Under the pieces are notes generated by a model. That model was not told the origin of the DNA. It ran no database searches and saw only the letters and a list, made by a program, of their open reading frames with translations. Position numbers and translations under genes: made by a program. Shown piece by piece: positions 1-7,318 of a DNA stretch of 64,000 nt. The DNA is from DASUBV01 sp036510065 (lineage in GTDB: Bacteria; Actinomycetota; Actinomycetes; Streptosporangiales; Streptosporangiaceae): positions 22,093 through 86,092 of the forward strand of contig DATCEO010000146.1 in the NCBI GenBank assembly GCA_036510065.1, written 5' to 3'. The first letter of the stretch is position 1. Each line of letters opens with the position of its first letter.

Positions 1-1173
1 GGCCGCCACCAGGGAGTCGCGCAGGGCCGTTTCGCCGTAGCGGCCGGCCACCCGGCCGGAGGCCTCGGCGGCCATCCTTCCCGCCGTGGCCGGCGAGTCC
101 AGGAGATGCGCGATCGCCGTCGCCAGCAGGTCGGGGCGCCGGGGTGGTACGAGCAGGCCCGTCTCGCCCGGAATGACGAGGTCCGGGACGGCGTTCACGG
201 CGGTCGCCACGACCGGGACACCGCAGATCATGGCCTCGATCAGGACGGTGGGAAGGCCCTCGTAGCGGCTGGGCAGGGCGAAGACGTCGAAGGCCGGCAG
301 TATGTCCAGCACGTCGCCGCGTTCCCCCGCCAGCCGGAACCGGCCGTCGGGCAGGCTCTCGGCGTGCCGCCGGACGCGGTCGGCCAGCTCACCGCCGCCC
401 ACCCACAGGCCGATAACGCCGGGACGGTCGAGCAGCCCCAGCGCGGTGACGAAATCCTCGGGTGCCTTCTGGTAGGTGAGCCGGCCGACCGCGCCGACCA
501 CCAGGGCATCGTCAGGCAGGCCCAGTGCGGCCCGGGCACGGTGGCGGGCGGCCGGGGAACCCGCCTCCCGGCTGGCCCGGACCCGGCCCGGCCCGTCGAC
601 GGACACCCCGATGGTCGCGATCCGGGTCGGCGAGATCAGCTCGCGCCGGATCGCCTCGGCGGCTACTCCGGCCCCGACGCACAGGGCCACGTCGGTGATC
701 CGGCCCAGCCGCTGCTCGATGGATACGTAGGCCTGCCGTAGCGCGCGGGACTGGAACTCGTGAAAGGGAAAGCCGTGGAACGTATGGACAATCCTGGCCA
801 CCCCGGCACGGCGGGCGGCCATCCGGCCGAGAGCGCCGGCTTTCGCGCAGTGCGTATGCACCACGTCGAAGCCCTGCCCGGCGAACAACGCGGTGAGCCG
901 TCGCAGTGCCCGCACGTCGGTGGCCGGCCGGATCGGAGCCCGCAGCGCGGGCTCGACCACGACCTCCAGGCCGGCGGCCAGGGCGGCGGCGATGAGCTGG
1001 TCGCCCTGCCCGGTGATGATCGTCACCCGGCAGGTTTGCGGGTCCATGGCCAGGGCGCCGCGCAGGGCCAGCACGCCAGCGCCGCCTTCCAGCCGGGCAA
1101 TGACCGTCGCGACGGCCAGGGGGCCGGCGGCCGCCAGGTCTGGTGCTGCCGGTACTCGCAGCTGATCCCTCAC
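1..1173 (-). CDS. GT4-type glycosyltransferase, 3' end outside window
   Basis: Cytosolic family-4 retaining glycosyltransferase; 391 residues are visible and the C-terminus runs off the left edge. The N-terminal half has the acceptor-side motif RLEGGAGVLALRGA and HTHCAKAG. The C-terminal half has the donor-site EX7E motif (RYEGLPTVLIEAM). The GTG start at 1173 overlaps the stop of the upstream LuxR gene (GTGA), so translation is probably coupled. It is clearly paralogous to the glycosyltransferase at 16473-17702, which follows a LuxR gene in the same way. Sugar donor and acceptor are unknown; the context suggests exopolysaccharide chain or repeat-unit synthesis. Confidence 0.85.
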   Translation of the reverse strand, partial: MRDQLRVPAAPDLAAAGPLAVATVIARLEGGAGVLALRGALAMDPQTCRVTIITGQGDQLIAAALAAGLEVVVEPALRAPIRPATDVRALRRLTALFAGQGFDVVHTHCAKAGALGRMAARRAGVARIVHTFHGFPFHEFQSRALRQAYVSIEQRLGRITDVALCVGAGVAAEAIRRELISPTRIATIGVSVDGPGRVRASREAGSPAARHRARAALGLPDDALVVGAVGRLTYQKAPEDFVTALGLLDRPGVIGLWVGGGELADRVRRHAESLPDGRFRLAGERGDVLDILPAFDVFALPSRYEGLPTVLIEAMICGVPVVATAVNAVPDLVIPGETGLLVPPRRPDLLATAIAHLLDSPATAGRMAAEASGRVAGRYGETALRDSLVAA

Positions 1174-2048
1174 AGCCTGCCTGCCTCGGGAGCGGGGCTG
1201 GCGGGCTGGGCGGGATCAGGCTGCTCGCCAGGCTCGGTGGTGCGCCCGCTGACGCCGGGACTGCCTGCGCCGTGACCCAGGCCTGCCCGGACAGGCTCGG
1301 CCCGGCGGGTCGCACGATGGCGGTCGTCCGGGTCGCTCACGGCCGTCGGCCGCGGGCTCCGGGGTCCGACGCCTGCCGAGCCGGGCGGCTCGGCGGGCCG
1401 CAGGCCAGCGGCCCAGGCCACGCTCACGGCCTCGATGCGGCTGTGCACCTCCAGCTTCCCGAAGATGCTGCGCGTATGAGTGCGGACCGTGTCGGCGGAG
1501 ATCATCAGCTCGGCCGCGATCTGCCGGGCCCGCTTGCCCTTGGCCATGCTTGTCAGTACGTCCAGCTCACGCGGGCTGAGAGTGTCCAGCAGGCTGCCGC
1601 TCTCCTGGGCGTGGCGGACATCGTCGCGCAGGGCGCGCAGGACTTCGCCCAGCATCTCGGGCGGGAACCAGGAGTGCCCCCGGGCCACCCCGCGCAGCAC
1701 GGTCTCGAGCTGGTCGGCGCCCTGGCCCTTGGACACCCAGGCGTCCGCTCCGGCCCGGGCCGCCTCGATCGCGTGCGACACGTCGCTGTCGGCGGTGACC
1801 ACGATGAGCCGGGCGGCCGGCCACGCCGCGCGGATCCGGCCCAGGACCTCGCCGGCCGCGAAGCCCAGCGGCTCGACGTCGATCAGCACGATGTCCGGTC
1901 GCAGCCAGCGGATGACCTCGGGGAGCCGGGGGTCATCGGTCTGGGAGCAGCCAGCCACCCACAGGTCCGGGGCGGCTGACAGGCGGGCCGCCAGCGCTTC
2001 GGTCACCATGCGGTAGTCATCCACCAGCACGAGTCGCAGCACTTCCAT
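1170..2048 (-). CDS. NarL/LuxR-type response regulator (locus A)
   Basis: DNA-binding response regulator of 292 residues. The receiver domain (about residues 1-120) keeps the acidic pair (LVDDY), the phosphoacceptor Asp (VLIDVEPLGF), the switch Thr and the Lys (WVSKG). A LuxR helix-turn-helix (about 155-220, LSPRELDVLTSMAKG) is followed by a long Pro/Arg-rich tail. No histidine kinase is visible nearby. It is translationally coupled to the downstream glycosyltransferase and is a close paralogue of the regulator at 17699-18445. It probably controls exopolysaccharide genes; that target is inferred from position only. Confidence 0.88.
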   Translation of the reverse strand: MEVLRLVLVDDYRMVTEALAARLSAAPDLWVAGCSQTDDPRLPEVIRWLRPDIVLIDVEPLGFAAGEVLGRIRAAWPAARLIVVTADSDVSHAIEAARAGADAWVSKGQGADQLETVLRGVARGHSWFPPEMLGEVLRALRDDVRHAQESGSLLDTLSPRELDVLTSMAKGKRARQIAAELMISADTVRTHTRSIFGKLEVHSRIEAVSVAWAAGLRPAEPPGSAGVGPRSPRPTAVSDPDDRHRATRRAEPVRAGLGHGAGSPGVSGRTTEPGEQPDPAQPASPAPEAGRL

Positions 2049-2078
2049 CTCACGACTGTGTCAACTAGCGTCGCGATA

Positions 2079-2098
2079 GTCCTCATGCAGATGAACGA
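2079..2098 (-). promoter_or_regulatory. Conserved element upstream of LuxR gene, copy 1
   Basis: This 20-bp block matches 17 of 20 positions of a block at 18477-18496 in the same place before the paralogous LuxR gene, while the DNA between block and start codon has diverged. It contains the inverted repeat CTCAT-N8-AcGAG (CTCAT-N8-ATGAG in the other copy). It could be an operator or promoter element, or a remnant of the duplication. Confidence 0.4.
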
Positions 2099-2148
2099 GA
2101 AGTTCTGCTCTCGGCGGCCCGGATACCGCCATATCGGGATGTCGCCGG

Positions 2149-3000
2149 TCAGTGTGCCGCGCAGCCGCCGGCCACGGCGGCCTGCTCGCGGCGCCAGTAA
2201 CTAGGCAGCGAACTATAGGGATTAGGCCCGACGTCATCGGTGATGTAGGCATAACCGGCGTTCCGGAGCCGGGACAGGCGGACGGCACTGGCCAGGTCGC
2301 CGCCCGGCGTGGCGTAGATGGTGTGCGCGAACCTGGCCGGGCGGTAGTGCCGGACCCAGCCTGGAACCCGTGAGGGGACGTAGCTCTCGTAGGGTCCCTC
2401 GAACACCATGACTACCGTGCCGACCGACATATAACTCTGATCGGGGTAGGCGCCCGGATTAAGCCAGACGGGGGCCCGGGGAGCCGACTGCCGGATAACC
2501 CGCGCCAGGCTCCGGTAATAGCCGATCTGAGCGCTCCCGGTGGTGGGCGTCTGGTCGAGAAAGATTCCCGTGACCCCGTACCAGCTCCGGTAATCACGCA
2601 CGTCCTTCTCGGCTTGCGCGAGAGGCCGCTTGCTATAGTTGGTCCCGATATATCCGATAACGGTCGCTCCGGCGGCTCTCGCCTCGCGAACCGCGGCCTG
2701 GAAGGCCCGATCCGGCGCGGTTCCCGGCCCGGACGCCGGATTGAGGATCATGACCGCCGGGCCGCTGCTCCCGCCGACCGCGCGGCTCCAGCCCTGCGGG
2801 GCGAAGAACGCGGGCACGAAGGAGGCCTGGCAGTGCGGGGCGCCCCGCGCGGTCAGCTTGATCGTCAGGCCGATCGCGGCGGCCAGGACCAGGATGGCGA
2901 CCACGACCGGGAATCCGCGCGGCCGGCGTCGCGGCGGAGTGAACGCAGGCGCCGCGCCGTCCGGCGCGCTGCGCCCGGCCAAGGCTCGGCGGCCTGTCAC
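2149..3000 (-). CDS. Spherulin-4-like (Sph3/GH135-type) membrane-anchored protein
   Basis: A 283-residue protein with an N-terminal cytosolic stretch, one membrane anchor (about 30-50, VVVAILVLAAAIGLTIKL) and an extracellular domain of the spherulation-specific family 4 type. Diagnostic segments are VMILNPASGPG, VIGYIGTNYSKRP, GIFLDQTP and VMVFEGPYESY. Fungal Sph3 of this family is a retaining endo-alpha-1,4-N-acetylgalactosaminidase needed to make galactosaminogalactan. The Asp of the usual Asp-Glu pair is present but Glu is replaced by Gln; the second acidic site (FEGP) is kept. The GTG start overlaps the stop of the upstream paralogue (GTGA). A trimming or processing role on a GalNAc-containing polymer is an inference. 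Confidence 0.75.
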   Translation of the reverse strand: MTGRRALAGRSAPDGAAPAFTPPRRRPRGFPVVVAILVLAAAIGLTIKLTARGAPHCQASFVPAFFAPQGWSRAVGGSSGPAVMILNPASGPGTAPDRAFQAAVREARAAGATVIGYIGTNYSKRPLAQAEKDVRDYRSWYGVTGIFLDQTPTTGSAQIGYYRSLARVIRQSAPRAPVWLNPGAYPDQSYMSVGTVVMVFEGPYESYVPSRVPGWVRHYRPARFAHTIYATPGGDLASAVRLSRLRNAGYAYITDDVGPNPYSSLPSYWRREQAAVAGGCAAH

Positions 3001-3767
3001 TCGTCCGGCCAGCCGTCCGGCCCCGGGGCCGCCGTCGGCGCGGGCACGAGAGCGGGCAGCCGGTCATACGGATTGCCGCCGCCGCGCTCGGTGAGGTAGA
3101 TGCAGCCGGCCCGCCGCCGGCCGGCCATGAGCACGGCGTCCCCGAGGTGCTCCACCGGCACCGAGTACACGACATGGTAGAAGCGGTCGGCCGGCCAGGA
3201 CCGGGTCCAACGGGGTACCGCCTGCTCCAGGTAGACGTTCCAGGGGCCCTCGAAGGTGCCGAGCACGTCGGCGTGCCGCGCGTAGCCCTCATGCGGATGC
3301 ACGCCATGGTTGAACACCACGACCCCCGCGCCCATCTTGCGCGCGCGCCGCGACAGCAGGGCGTACTGCCGCAGGTCGGCCAGGCCGGCCGAGACCCGGT
3401 CGAACATGACGCCGTCGACTTGGTACCAGTCCAGGTAGCGCCCGATCTCCGCCAGTGCCTCGCGCCAGGGCCGCTGACCGTAGTTGGAATCCACGTAGGC
3501 GGCCACCTGCACTCCCGCTTCCCGCAGCGGCCGGAGGGCGCTCAGGAAGGCGGGATCAGGCCCGTAACCGGGCCCGCTGGCCGGGTTGAGGACCACCAGG
3601 CGGATCTGGGCCGCCTGCCGGGCCAGCCGGGCCCAGTCCTCGGGCGCCACGGCCGGGTGGAAGTAGGCGGGCACGACCAGGCGCGGGACGACCGGCCGGG
3701 ACCGCCGCCAGGACCTCGCGGGCGAGCCGGGCCGCGGCTGGCCGGGATCAGCCGGGACCTGGGGCAC
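2997..3767 (-). CDS. Spherulin-4-like protein without signal or anchor
   Basis: Second spherulin-4 family protein, 256 residues, with the motifs LVVLNPASGPG, VAAYVDSNYGQRP, GVMFDRVS and LGTFEGPWNVY. The GTG at 3767 is chosen because a GGGAGGA ribosome-binding site lies 5 nt upstream; the start lies 20 bp inside the preceding SDR gene. No signal peptide or membrane helix is visible, unlike the next gene. The residue after the conserved Asp is Arg instead of Glu, so hydrolase activity is uncertain. It may act in the cytosol on a precursor, or be a carbohydrate-binding pseudo-enzyme partner of its neighbour. Confidence 0.7.
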   Translation of the reverse strand: MPQVPADPGQPRPGSPARSWRRSRPVVPRLVVPAYFHPAVAPEDWARLARQAAQIRLVVLNPASGPGYGPDPAFLSALRPLREAGVQVAAYVDSNYGQRPWREALAEIGRYLDWYQVDGVMFDRVSAGLADLRQYALLSRRARKMGAGVVVFNHGVHPHEGYARHADVLGTFEGPWNVYLEQAVPRWTRSWPADRFYHVVYSVPVEHLGDAVLMAGRRRAGCIYLTERGGGNPYDRLPALVPAPTAAPGPDGWPDE

Positions 3768-4770
3768 GGCAGTCCTCCCACAGGTCGGCCAGCGATGTCC
3801 GCAGGTCGTGGCGCGGTTCCCAGCCAAGGTCGCGCCGGGCGCGGCCGATGTCGGCCTGCTGCCAGGACAGTGCCCCTGACCACGGGGCCCCTGACCACGG
3901 GGCCGTCGAGCGCGGGGCCGTCGAGCGCGGGGCCGTCGAGCGCGGCGAGCCGTCGGCGTCCTCGTGCACGGGGCCGTCGTAGCCGCTGATGGCCACCAGG
4001 TCCTTGACCAGCGTGCGGACGGGCACGCCCGCGCCGCTGCCGATGTTAATAACGCCGCCGGGCAGGGCCGGCGCCTGGACGGCGGCGATCGCGGCGTCAG
4101 CGACATCGCGGGCGTCGACGAAGTCCCGGACCGCGTCCAGCCGCCCGAGGCTGGCCGCCGGGCCGCCGGTCAGGGCCCGGCGCAGCTCGGCCACGACCCG
4201 GCCGGGCAGGATGGTGTCCGGCGCTCCCGGCCCCACCGGGTTGAAGACGCGCAGGACGACCGCGTCGAGCCCGGTGGCCCGGCCCAGTTCCACCAGCAGG
4301 GTCCCGGCCAGCTTGGTGGCCCCGTAGGCGCCGGCCGGCCGAGCCGGCGCGGACTCGGCGACGGCGGTGCCCGGCTCGCTGGGCCCGTACTCGGCGGCGG
4401 AGCCCAGGTGCACGAGCCGGATCAGCCGGCCGGTCATGCGCATCGCCCGGACCAGGACTGCCGTGCCGGTGACGTTGGCCGCCGCCAGCTCGCTGACGTC
4501 GGCGCCGGTCGACCCGGCGCAGTTCACCACGGCGTCGGGGCTGACCGCGGCCAGCGTGGCGGCCAGCCGCGCCGGGTCCTCGGTGGACAGGTCGACCCGG
4601 CAGTGCGAGCGCGAGTCCGGCAGCTCGCGCCGGCCCGCGGTCACCACGTCCAGGCCCGCAACGCAGGCCCGGTCCCGCACGTGCGCGCCCAGGAAGCCGC
4701 TCGCGCCGATCACCAGCACGCGCGGCCCGGACGCCGGGCCGCCGCCGGCTCGCGGGCCGGACGCCATCAT
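3748..4770 (-). CDS. SDR NDP-4-keto-6-deoxysugar reductase/epimerase-like
   Basis: Extended short-chain dehydrogenase/reductase of 340 residues with the NAD(P) motif GASGFLG and the YGATK catalytic Tyr-Lys. The RVFNPVGPG segment recalls RMD-type 4-ketoreductases. It lies directly downstream of a LegB-like 4,6-dehydratase, so the two could convert an NDP-HexNAc to a 6-deoxy-HexNAc; this is an inference. A pentapeptide array (RSTAP-type units) is inserted between the catalytic domain and the conserved C-terminal helix. ATG codons at 4770 and 4767 are both possible starts. Confidence 0.8.
   Translation of the reverse strand: MMASGPRAGGGPASGPRVLVIGASGFLGAHVRDRACVAGLDVVTAGRRELPDSRSHCRVDLSTEDPARLAATLAAVSPDAVVNCAGSTGADVSELAAANVTGTAVLVRAMRMTGRLIRLVHLGSAAEYGPSEPGTAVAESAPARPAGAYGATKLAGTLLVELGRATGLDAVVLRVFNPVGPGAPDTILPGRVVAELRRALTGGPAASLGRLDAVRDFVDARDVADAAIAAVQAPALPGGVINIGSGAGVPVRTLVKDLVAISGYDGPVHEDADGSPRSTAPRSTAPRSTAPWSGAPWSGALSWQQADIGRARRDLGWEPRHDLRTSLADLWEDCRAPGPG
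3871..3945 (-). repeat. 15-bp tandem array, 5 units, in SDR gene
   Basis: Five consecutive 15-bp units: two of the form ggcccctgaccacgg and three identical ggccgtcgagcgcgg. They encode WSGAP and RSTAP pentapeptides near the protein's C-terminus and keep the reading frame. Confidence 0.9.
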
Positions 4771-4792
4771 CGGGGACCTGACCAGCCGCGGG

Positions 4793-5788
4793 TCACTGCT
4801 GATACCCCGACGAGGTGTAGTAGGCCAGGTTGGCCGGGTCGCTGAACCACTCGATGGTCTGGCGCAGGCCCTGCTCCCGGTCGACCTGCGGCCGCCAGCC
4901 GGTGCGCTCCCGCAGCCGCGACGCGTCGCAGACCAGCCGCATCACCTCGGAGTCCTTGGGCCGCAGGCGCTGCGCGTCCTCGGTGATGTCGGCGTCGATG
5001 CCCATCAGCGCGCTGATCTCCCCGGCCAGGGTGCCGATGGCGACATCATCGCCGGGACCGCAGTTGAATACCTCGCCGAAGACCGCCGAGCCGGGCGCGG
5101 TGCCCAGGTCGATGAACGCCCGGGCGGTGTCGGTGACGAAGCAGAAGTCCCGGGTCGGGGCCAGGGCGCCCAGCCTGAGCTGCCGGGATCCGCCCACTAG
5201 CTGGGTGATGACCTGCGGGATCACGGCGCGGGTCGACTGCCGCGGGCCGAAGGTGTTGAACGGCCGCAAGGTGGTCGCCGGCAGGCCGAAGCTCAGGTGA
5301 TAGGACTCGACCAGCTTGTCGGCGCCGACCTTGGACGCGGCGTATGGCGACTGGGCCTGCAGCGGGTGCGCCTCGCTGATAGGCACCGTCTGGGCGGTGC
5401 CGTAGGTCTCGCTCGTCGAGGTATGCACCAGGCGCGGCGTCTGGCAGGCCCGGACGGCCTCCAGCACGTGCAGCGTGCCGATCGTGTTGGTATCCACGAA
5501 CGACCGCGGCGCCGCGTAGGAGTACGGCACGGAGCCAAGCGCGGCCAGGTGGTATACGGCGGATGCGCCCTCCACCAGCGATCGAACCGAACCCGGGTCC
5601 CGCACGTCACCGAAGACCACGTCTACCTGGTCGGCGATGTCCGGCTCCAGCGTGTCCAGCCAGCCCCGCGAGCTGAACATGTTGTACAGCGCCATGGCCC
5701 GCACGCGATGCCCGCGGCGCACGAGCGCCTCGGTCAGGTGCGAGCCGATGAAGCCCTCGGCTCCGGTAACCGCCACGATGTCCGACAT
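4793..5788 (-). CDS. LegB-like NAD-dependent NDP-sugar 4,6-dehydratase
   Basis: Extended SDR enzyme of 331 residues with GAEGFIGSH (NAD binding), the Thr-Ser-Glu active-site signature TSTSETYG and the YAASK motif. The overall pattern, including MALYNMFSSRGWLD, resembles LegB-type UDP-GlcNAc 4,6-dehydratases, which make a 4-keto-6-deoxy sugar. No PLP aminotransferase is present, so the pathway probably ends in reduction by the next gene instead of giving a diamino sugar. Ribosome-binding site GGGGGAA precedes the ATG. Substrate specificity is inferred by family only. Confidence 0.82.
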   Translation of the reverse strand: MSDIVAVTGAEGFIGSHLTEALVRRGHRVRAMALYNMFSSRGWLDTLEPDIADQVDVVFGDVRDPGSVRSLVEGASAVYHLAALGSVPYSYAAPRSFVDTNTIGTLHVLEAVRACQTPRLVHTSTSETYGTAQTVPISEAHPLQAQSPYAASKVGADKLVESYHLSFGLPATTLRPFNTFGPRQSTRAVIPQVITQLVGGSRQLRLGALAPTRDFCFVTDTARAFIDLGTAPGSAVFGEVFNCGPGDDVAIGTLAGEISALMGIDADITEDAQRLRPKDSEVMRLVCDASRLRERTGWRPQVDREQGLRQTIEWFSDPANLAYYTSSGYQQ

Positions 5789-5820
5789 GCTGTTCCCCCG
5801 ATTCCGTTACTTCGTTGGTT

Positions 5821-5840
5821 TCCGCCGCTCCGGCGGCGGA
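5821..5840 (-). other. GC-rich hairpin between membrane protein and LegB-like gene
   Basis: Perfect 8-bp stem (TCCGCCGC / GCGGCGGA) with a 4-nt loop in the 60-bp gap. It has no U-tract, so it is more likely an attenuator or mRNA-processing barrier than a full terminator. Confidence 0.45.
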
Positions 5841-5848
5841 GTCCGGCC

Positions 5849-7318
5849 CTAGAAGGCGTGGCGGACCGCCATGGACAGCACCCTGGTCGCATACCCGCCA
5901 AGCACGATGAGCAGTCCGATGCACGCCGCCAGCTGGGAGACCACCCCGAGCTCGCGCCAGGCGATCTCGAAGGCCAGCGCCCCGGCGCAGGCGATCAGCG
6001 CGACGGCCCGGACGCCCAGTGCCTGCAGGGCCAGGGCCAGGAACATCGCGCAGCCCAGCGCCAGGTAGACCGCGAGCTCGGGCAGCAGCAGCCGGGCCGG
6101 CTGGACGAGCCCGGCCGCGACGGCGATCCAGGTCGCGATCATGGTGAGCACGACGGCGGCCAGCAGGTACTGGCCGACTGCCCGGGCCAGCACCAGCCGC
6201 GCGCCGCGGCCGAAGACGCGCAGGTCGTGGGTCGAGCGCAGCAGCTCGCGGGTCCGCCGGCGATAGGCCAGCAGGCTCCACTCGGCGGCGCCCATGGACA
6301 GCGACAGCGGCAGCGTGGCCAGCAGCGCGCCGACGTTCACGCCCCCGTGGCCGTTGGCACCGGCGATGACCGGGAACGCCAGCAGGCCGGCGGCCAGCAG
6401 CCCGAACACCGCGGCCGGGGCGGCGGCCCGCAGCTCGGCCGCCGCGACCAGGCGGCCGGCGGCCCCTCGGCCGCCGCGGGTGCACACCAGGGCGGCCACC
6501 ACGGCCAGCACCGGGGTGGCGGCCAGCGCGGCCCAGGAGGCGTGCTGCAGGTTCGGCGGGCGGCCGAGGGCCAGGAACGCCGCGCTGCCCAGCACCCCGG
6601 GCGCGAGCACGGCCAGCAGCCACTTCTCCGCCCCGAGCACCAGCAGCACGCAGGCCCCGAGCATGTAAGCGCCCTCGGCCAGGCCGAAGAGCAGCACCGG
6701 TAGCTGCGCGTGCACCAGCAGCGCCGTGCCGGACATGATCAGCGCCAGCAGGACCAGCCCGGCCAGCAGCCCGGCGCGCAGCAGGCGCTTGGCCTGACGG
6801 CGGTCGGTCGTCCGGCCCAGCCGCAGGTAGCCCAGGCCGGCCAGGCCCTGGCTGCTCGCCCACGCGGACAGCAGCGCGATGATCAGGACGGCGTGCATGC
6901 CGGGGCCGGCCAGCAGCACGGCCGCGGCCGGGAAGCAGACGGCGGGCAGTCCGTAGAGCAGCCCGTGCAGCACCGGCTGCAGCCTGCTGACCTGCCAGGG
7001 GTCCGCGGGCGGGGGCGGCTCGGCCGGCTGGCGCGGCACCTGGATGTACATCTCGGCCGCGAGCTCGAAAACGTCAGGGTAGCCGTAGCGGTCGCGGACC
7101 ATCTGGTCGCTCATCCCGTCGAACTCCAGCGCGCTGGCGATCTCCAGCGGGTCCACCGCGGACTCGCAGACGGGCGCGAAGTCCTGGCACAGGGCGGCGA
7201 CCGTCAGCGGCGGCGCGGTCTGGCTCCCCGCGATGGTGCGCAGGTGCGGCAGGCCGCCCTCGTCGTTGACGGGCCGCAGCGCGCGGGGCAGCTGGGTCCG
7301 CAGGTCTCCGGCGCTCAT
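5849..7318 (-). CDS. Polytopic membrane protein beside PelF-like GT (possible exporter)
   Basis: A 489-residue protein with a cytosolic N-terminal domain of about 105 residues (motif RYGYPDVFELAAEMY) followed by roughly 12 hydrophobic helices separated by short Arg-rich loops. It overlaps the PelF-like glycosyltransferase gene by ATGA. In Pel systems PelF is paired with the 12-helix protein PelG, so this is the best candidate in locus A for a polymer transporter or synthase partner. I do not see PelG sequence signatures, so the function remains open. The ATG at 7318 is set by the overlap. Confidence 0.78.
   Translation of the reverse strand: MSAGDLRTQLPRALRPVNDEGGLPHLRTIAGSQTAPPLTVAALCQDFAPVCESAVDPLEIASALEFDGMSDQMVRDRYGYPDVFELAAEMYIQVPRQPAEPPPPADPWQVSRLQPVLHGLLYGLPAVCFPAAAVLLAGPGMHAVLIIALLSAWASSQGLAGLGYLRLGRTTDRRQAKRLLRAGLLAGLVLLALIMSGTALLVHAQLPVLLFGLAEGAYMLGACVLLVLGAEKWLLAVLAPGVLGSAAFLALGRPPNLQHASWAALAATPVLAVVAALVCTRGGRGAAGRLVAAAELRAAAPAAVFGLLAAGLLAFPVIAGANGHGGVNVGALLATLPLSLSMGAAEWSLLAYRRRTRELLRSTHDLRVFGRGARLVLARAVGQYLLAAVVLTMIATWIAVAAGLVQPARLLLPELAVYLALGCAMFLALALQALGVRAVALIACAGALAFEIAWRELGVVSQLAACIGLLIVLGGYATRVLSMAVRHAF

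Noticed and set aside
5297..6703. Long plus-strand open frame (about 468 codons) opposite the LegB-like and membrane-protein genes
   Set aside because: Composition is His/Gln/Arg-rich as expected for the antisense of GC-rich genes, no known motif appears, and both opposing genes have strong family matches.
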